A stretch of 8,718 bases of DNA from CAYOXX01 sp964408025 (GTDB lineage Bacteria; Acidobacteriota; DATKUA01). Of the stretch, positions 4,935 to 8,718 are shown in pieces. The stretch is from assembly GCA_964408025.1 (NCBI GenBank), contig CAYOXX010000111.1, positions 1-8,718 of the forward strand, read 5' to 3'. Within the stretch, counting starts at the first letter, position 1; the number at the start of each line of letters is the position of its first letter. Below the pieces are notes generated by a model. It had not been told where the DNA came from. It saw nothing but the letters and a program-made list of their open reading frames with translations, and ran no database searches. A program made the position numbers and the translations under genes.

Positions 4935-6557
4935 ATGGCCGCAAACGACAACAACGCCGAGGCTCTGGAGAAGGGCAGCGCCAAAGAGATCGAGCGGGCG
5001 CGTGAGCTGGCGGCCCGCTACGGCGTCGACTACCTCGATCCCGACGACTTCCACCTCGACGGCGAGCTATTCGACACCATCCCGGCCAAGCTGATGTACC
5101 GCTACAACTTCGTGCCGCTCTGGCGCGACGACGGCGTTCTGACCGTGGTGATGGCCGACCCGAGCGACGTGATGCTCCAGGACGAGATGGAGCTGGCGCT
5201 GGGGACGGCGATCCGGGTAGTGGTCGGCACGCCCAGCTTCATCACCGACATCCTGAAGAAGAGCGAGAGCAGCCAGCGGGTGCTCGAGGAGGCGACCGAG
5301 GGCTTCCAGCCGCGGGTGATCGAGGAGGACGAGGACGTCGAGAAGTCGCTCTCCATCGAGAGCCTCGAGGAGGACGAGAGCCCGATAATCCGCCTGGTCG
5401 ACTCCGCCATCTTCACCGGCATCCAGCGGCGCGCCAGCGACATCCACCTCGAGACGCGGGAGGGCGACCTGGTGGTGAAGTACCGCATCGACGGCGCCCT
5501 CTACCACGCCATGAAGCCGCTGAGCAGACGCTACGCGCCGGCGCTGGTCAGCCGCGTCAAGGTGATGAGCGAGCTCGACATCTCAGAGCAGCGGATTCCC
5601 CAGGACGGCCGCTTCAAGAAGCGCATCGGCAACCGCACCATCGACTTCCGCGTCTCCGTGCTGCCGACGATCCACGGCGAGAACGTCGTCATCCGCATCC
5701 TCGACAAGGAGGCGATCCAGAAGGAGTTTGCGCAGCTCAACCTCGATGTGCTCGGCTTCACCCCGGAGCAGGTGAAGCGGATCCGCAAGTTCATCAGCGA
5801 GCCCTACGGCATGGTGCTGGCCACCGGGCCGACCGGCAGCGGCAAGACCACCACGCTCTACGCGGCCCTCAGCGAGATCCGCAACGAGGAGGACAAGATC
5901 ATCACCATCGAGGACCCCGTCGAGTACCAGCTCGAGGGCATCACCCAGATCCCGGTGAACGAGAAGAAGGGTCTGACCTTCGCCCGCGGCCTGCGCCACA
6001 TCCTGCGCCACGACCCCGACAAGATCATGGTGGGTGAGATCCGCGACCCCGAGACGGCCCACATCGCCGTGCAGAGCGCGCTGACCGGCCACATGGTCTA
6101 CACCACCGTGCACGCCAACAACGTAGTCGACGTCATCGGCCGCCTGCTGAACATGGGCGTCGAGCCGTACAACTTCGTCAGCGCGCTGACCTGCGTGCTC
6201 GCCCAGCGGCTGGTGCGGCGCATCTGCCCCGCCTGCAAGGAGCCGGTCGAGCTCAGCGCGGAGGAGCTGCGCGACTCCGGCCTCGACCCCGGGCAGTGCG
6301 AGGGGATCACCTTCTACCGCGGCACCGGCTGCCTCGACTGCCACGGCACGGGCTACCTGGGCCGGGAAGCGATCCTGGAGATGCTCGAGCTCAGCGACAC
6401 GACGCGCGAGATGATCCTGGAGCGCCGCAGCGCGGCCGAGATCAAGCGCCAGGCCAAGCAGGAGGGGATGATCTTCCTGCGCGAGGCGGCCGTCGAGCGG
6501 GCCGTGACGGGAGTGACGACCCTGCACGAGATCAACAAGGTCACCTTCGTGGAGTGA
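4935..6557 (+). CDS. Type IV pilus/type II secretion assembly ATPase, PilB/GspE family
   Basis: Cytosolic hexameric ATPase of 540 residues that powers pilus or pseudopilus extension through the platform protein. The N-terminal domain (about 15-120) resembles MshEN/GspE-N. An acidic linker (about 128-150) leads to the N2 domain with RASDIHLE (166-173). The motor domain has Walker A GPTGSGKT (298-305, Lys304), the Asp box TIEDPVEY (324-331), Walker B IMVGEIRD (364-371) and the His box HMVYTTVH (386-393). Four cysteines in two CxxC pairs (431/434 and 466/469) form the zinc site of extension ATPases and are absent from the retraction ATPase PilT, so this is an assembly motor. ATG at 4935 is preferred to GTG at 4932 because GAGGGGG (4921-4927) is then seven bases away. 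All catalytic motifs are intact. Confidence 0.96.
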   Translation: MAANDNNAEALEKGSAKEIERARELAARYGVDYLDPDDFHLDGELFDTIPAKLMYRYNFVPLWRDDGVLTVVMADPSDVMLQDEMELALGTAIRVVVGTPSFITDILKKSESSQRVLEEATEGFQPRVIEEDEDVEKSLSIESLEEDESPIIRLVDSAIFTGIQRRASDIHLETREGDLVVKYRIDGALYHAMKPLSRRYAPALVSRVKVMSELDISEQRIPQDGRFKKRIGNRTIDFRVSVLPTIHGENVVIRILDKEAIQKEFAQLNLDVLGFTPEQVKRIRKFISEPYGMVLATGPTGSGKTTTLYAALSEIRNEEDKIITIEDPVEYQLEGITQIPVNEKKGLTFARGLRHILRHDPDKIMVGEIRDPETAHIAVQSALTGHMVYTTVHANNVVDVIGRLLNMGVEPYNFVSALTCVLAQRLVRRICPACKEPVELSAEELRDSGLDPGQCEGITFYRGTGCLDCHGTGYLGREAILEMLELSDTTREMILERRSAAEIKRQAKQEGMIFLREAAVERAVTGVTTLHEINKVTFVE

Positions 6558-6559
6558 AA

Positions 6560-7489
6560 ATGATGTTCAGCCTCCGCCCCAGCTACCCGCCGGTCGCGCT
6601 CGAGATCGGCGAGGGTTACGCGACAGCGGTCCGGTTCCGGCGGCGGAAGGAGGAGAACAAGCTCGTGGAGTGGCACCAGGCCGAGCTGCCGCCGCGGGCG
6701 CGAGAGGAGCAGGTGGGCGAAGGCCTAGTTCCGGACGAGGAGATGCAGAGCGCGCTGGCGGAGTTGGTGGGGCGGCTGGGCCGTGTCAAGAGGCTGTCGC
6801 TGGCGCTGCCCGACACCGCCGTCAGGAGCTTCTACCTCGAGGTGGAGAATCCCGCCGCCGCCGGCCGCGAGCTGCGGGAGATGATCCTCTTCAAGATCCG
6901 CAAGCTGTCGCCGATCAGGCCCGAGGCGGCAGCCATAGCTTACCGACGGCTGCGGGCGAGCCCCGACGGCGGCGCCCGCTACCTGGCGCAGCTGACGTCG
7001 CGACGCATGACGCGCGGTCTCGAATCGTTCTTCGAGCGGCGCGGAATCCATCTGGGCCTCATCGAGACGGCGAGCGTCGCCGCCGCCGAGCTTTTCGCCC
7101 CGGCGCTGGCCGAGGAGGCCGGCGACTTCGCAATGGTGCGGGTCGAGCGCGAGCACTTCAGTGTCTCGGTCTTCCGCCAGGGAGCCCTGGCCTTCAGCCG
7201 CACTCGCGCAGGCGGCGCGGGTGCGGTGACGCCCGACGCAGTCGCCCACGAGGTGCGCACGCTGAGTCTCTACTCCCAGGACAAGCTCGGCAGCGCGGGT
7301 ATGTCAGCCGCGTTCGTCCACGGGCCCGGCGCGGCAGCCGCGGAGGTCTGTGAGAAGCTGGAGGCAGAGGACTTCGCGGCCCGCCGTCTGCTGCTCGAGG
7401 ACGCCGTCGACGTGCCGCCCGAGCTGCTCGGGCGCCCCGACGAGCAGGGAAAGCTGGCGGCCGCCGTCGGCGCCGCCACCCGGAGGTGA
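6560..7489 (+). CDS. PilM-like actin-fold pilus assembly protein (degenerate nucleotide site)
   Basis: Predicted 309-residue cytosolic protein related to PilM and the cytoplasmic part of GspL, which form a ring near the assembly ATPase and bind the N-terminus of PilN. Family features are the opening strand VALEIGEGYATAVRF, the LSLALPDTAVRSFYLEV and EMILFKIRKLSPI stretches typical of PilM, and a C-terminal pattern ending in an AAAVGAA helix. The usual first phosphate motif (DIG followed by Ser/Thr) reads EIGEGYA here. The second, normally a DIG-type turn, appears as VRVEREHFSVSV, so ATP binding may be lost. The start is ATG at 6560, with GGAG (6551-6554) five bases upstream. It follows the ATPase stop by two bases, and its stop overlaps the ribosome site of the next gene. 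Position between ATPase and PilN-like genes supports the call. Confidence 0.8.
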   Translation: MMFSLRPSYPPVALEIGEGYATAVRFRRRKEENKLVEWHQAELPPRAREEQVGEGLVPDEEMQSALAELVGRLGRVKRLSLALPDTAVRSFYLEVENPAAAGRELREMILFKIRKLSPIRPEAAAIAYRRLRASPDGGARYLAQLTSRRMTRGLESFFERRGIHLGLIETASVAAAELFAPALAEEAGDFAMVRVEREHFSVSVFRQGALAFSRTRAGGAGAVTPDAVAHEVRTLSLYSQDKLGSAGMSAAFVHGPGAAAAEVCEKLEAEDFAARRLLLEDAVDVPPELLGRPDEQGKLAAAVGAATRR

Positions 7490-7491
7490 CG

Positions 7492-8046
7492 ATGGGAGAC
7501 GACCTCAACCTCGCCACCCGGCCGTTCGTCAACACGACGGTGCCGACCGTTGCCGCCGTCGTCATCGCCTTGGGGATAGCGGTCTTTACGGTGGTCAACA
7601 TCGCGGTGCTGCTGGCCGCCACCGCCGGTGGCGAGGGATATGAGGAGCAGGCCAGCCTGGCCGCCGAGAACTGCGAGCGGATGGAAACCGATATGGCGAG
7701 CGTCGACCGCGAGCTGGCGCGCGTCGATCTCGATCCCCTGCGCGAGCGGATCGAGTTTGCCAACGCGCTGATCGAGCGGCGGACGCTGAACTGGACGCAG
7801 CTGTTCGATCGCCTCGAGGAGCTGACGCCGGACCGCATGAGGATGCTGCGCATCTCCCCAAATGTGCGGGGCGCGGAGCTGGTGCTGTCGCTACGCGTCG
7901 AGGTGACCGGCGGCAGCGAGGTGCGCGGCTTCATCGAGGCGCTGCAGTGGTCTCCCCACTTCGGCTCCCCGCTCCCGCGCTCGCAGAGCACCTCGCCCGC
8001 GGGCGGCCAGCAGTGGGAGCTGGAGGTGGCGTACCACAATGAGTAA
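7492..8046 (+). CDS. PilN-like inner-membrane pilus assembly protein
   Basis: Predicted 184-residue bitopic membrane protein that would form a heterodimer with the PilO-like protein and link PilM in the cytosol to the periplasmic alignment complex. The short cytosolic start DLNLATRPFVN (4-14) carries the conserved N-L-x-x-x-P-F-like peptide with which PilN proteins grip PilM. One membrane helix follows (about 19-43). A helical segment (about 50-110) suggests a coiled coil, including the PilN-type NWTQLFDRLEELTPDRMRMLRI (about 102-123), followed by a compact ferredoxin-like domain with LVLSLRVEVTGGSEVRGFIEAL. ATG at 7492 has CGGAGG (7481-7486) five bases upstream; GTG at 7486 would overlap that site and is rejected. 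The gene starts two bases after the PilM-like stop. Confidence 0.85.
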   Translation: MGDDLNLATRPFVNTTVPTVAAVVIALGIAVFTVVNIAVLLAATAGGEGYEEQASLAAENCERMETDMASVDRELARVDLDPLRERIEFANALIERRTLNWTQLFDRLEELTPDRMRMLRISPNVRGAELVLSLRVEVTGGSEVRGFIEALQWSPHFGSPLPRSQSTSPAGGQQWELEVAYHNE

Positions 8047-8082
8047 AGACGCGAGGGCAGTTAGGCCAGTGAGGACAGGACG

Positions 8083-8655
8083 TTGCTGATCGAGTTCGTG
8101 CGCAGGTACCGCCTCTGGGTAGCCGCGGCGCTGCTGCTGCTGGCGGTTGACCTGGCGGTGTTCTTCGCCATGACGCTGCCCAAGATCAACGCCGAGGCGA
8201 TCTCCAGGGAGCGCCTCGAGCGGCTGCAGCGGCAGCAGGAGGAGCTGCTGGGCAGGCTCGACGGCCGGCTGGCCGCACGGCGGGCGCTGCGCGAGGGCCG
8301 CGAGGGCCTCGAGCGGTTCCACGGCGAGATCCTCGGCACGCGCGGCAGCAGGCTCATCGTGATCCTGGAGCAGAGCGAAAGCATCGCCAGGCGCTACGGG
8401 ATGCAGCCGCAGCGGGTGCGCTTCCCGTCGGCGCAGGTGCAGGATCAGCCGCTTGAGCGCTTCGCCATGAGCTTTCCGCTCCAGGGCAGCTACGACAGCC
8501 TGCGCCGCTTCATCGACGCCATCGAAAGCTCGCCCAGCTTCATGATCATCGAGGAGGTCCTGCTCGAGGGCAGCTCCGGCCGCGAGCAGACGATGAGGAT
8601 CACCGTCTCCACCTACTTTCGCAATCCCGTAGCGAGCGTGGAGGGCGGGTCATGA
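8083..8655 (+). CDS. PilO-like inner-membrane pilus assembly protein
   Basis: Predicted 190-residue bitopic protein, partner of the PilN-like protein in the periplasmic alignment complex of a type IVa pilus-like machine. It has a basic cytosolic start, one membrane helix (about 11-32), a long charged coiled coil (about 38-95, LERLQRQQEELLGRLDGRLAAR shortened here) and a C-terminal ferredoxin-like domain with FAMSFPLQGSYDSLRRFIDAIE (about 127-148) and SPSFMIIEEVLL, both close to the PilO pattern. The start is TTG at 8083: an in-frame TAG lies upstream at 8062-8064, no ATG is available nearby, and GAGG (8071-8074) is correctly spaced. A gap of 36 bp separates it from the PilN-like gene. Its stop overlaps the next ATG (ATGA). 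Confidence 0.85.
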   Translation: MLIEFVRRYRLWVAAALLLLAVDLAVFFAMTLPKINAEAISRERLERLQRQQEELLGRLDGRLAARRALREGREGLERFHGEILGTRGSRLIVILEQSESIARRYGMQPQRVRFPSAQVQDQPLERFAMSFPLQGSYDSLRRFIDAIESSPSFMIIEEVLLEGSSGREQTMRITVSTYFRNPVASVEGGS

Positions 8656-8718
8656 CCCGCCGCGAGCGCAACTGGCTGATCGTGCTGGCGGCGGTGGCCG
8701 TCGTGTCGCTGCCGCTGC
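8652..8718 (+). CDS. Start of a membrane protein, next operon subunit (partial)
   Basis: Only the first 22 codons are present. They encode a short basic start (MTRRERNW) followed by a hydrophobic stretch (LIVLAAVAVVSLPL), meaning a membrane anchor or signal sequence. The ATG overlaps the PilO-like stop codon by 4 nt, so the gene is in the same operon. By position it could be a PilP-like or GspM-like protein or a secretin-linked factor, but nothing in the visible residues decides this. Confidence 0.6.
   Translation, partial: MTRRERNWLIVLAAVAVVSLPL

Noticed and set aside
3855..5054. A 399-codon open frame on the minus strand opposite the platform protein gene
   Set aside because: Its low-complexity Arg/Ala/Leu/Gln/His-rich translation is the usual antisense shadow of a GC-rich gene, and the plus strand encodes a clear GspF/PilC protein.
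5583..6527. A 314-codon open frame on the minus strand opposite the assembly ATPase gene
   Set aside because: Same reason: it mirrors the codon bias of a confident PilB/GspE gene and shows no recognisable domain.
4935..6557. Retraction ATPase PilT instead of an extension ATPase
   Set aside because: It has a long N-terminal domain and two CxxC pairs, features of PilB/GspE that PilT lacks.

Overview
This is a GC-rich window with one clearly AT-richer island. It has three parts. On the left, on the minus strand, are two purine-synthesis genes, purS and purQ, which encode subunits of FGAM synthase. They are split apart by a small plus-strand toxin-antitoxin (TA) module of the MazF/RHH-antitoxin kind. 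In the middle is a divergent, gene-free promoter region (about 1880-2173). On the right, on the plus strand, is a tightly packed operon: ECF sigma factor, membrane protein with an anti-sigma-like position and a secretin-N-like domain, GspF/PilC, GspE/PilB, PilM-like, PilN-like, PilO-like, and the first codons of another membrane protein. No RNA genes, CRISPR array or transposase were seen.

The host is probably a diderm (two-membrane) bacterium. PilM, PilN and PilO homologues are periplasm-spanning parts of type IV pilus or type II secretion machines, and the anti-sigma candidate carries a domain usually found in outer-membrane secretins. The separate purS and purQ genes argue against gamma- and betaproteobacteria, which use one large PurL. 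High GC and divergent pilus proteins suit an uncultured or deltaproteobacterial-type lineage, but the window does not fix the phylum.

The most striking structure is at purS. The TA cassette lies exactly at the 3' end of an intact purS (1637-1879), and a second copy of the purS 3' half (773-924) lies on its far side, next to purQ. The two copies are a 141-bp direct repeat offset by 864 bp. They are identical over 42 bp at the inner end and diverge to 33/48 matches at the stop-codon end. The last 16 codons of the intact gene are AT-rich (13/48 G+C against 25/48 in the remnant). The simplest reading is that an incoming cassette carried its own purS 3' end, restored the gene, and pushed the native end aside. 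The TA promoter is a near-perfect sigma70 promoter with two perfect TGTCGACA-centred palindromes placed for autorepression.

In the right-hand operon, the sigma factor gene overlaps the next gene by 38 nt. That product has a short cytosolic part, one membrane helix and a periplasmic secretin-N-like domain. It may couple assembly of the pilus or secretion machine to transcription of its own operon. The following genes give the platform protein, the assembly ATPase and the M-N-O alignment complex. The secretin and pilins would be expected outside the window.
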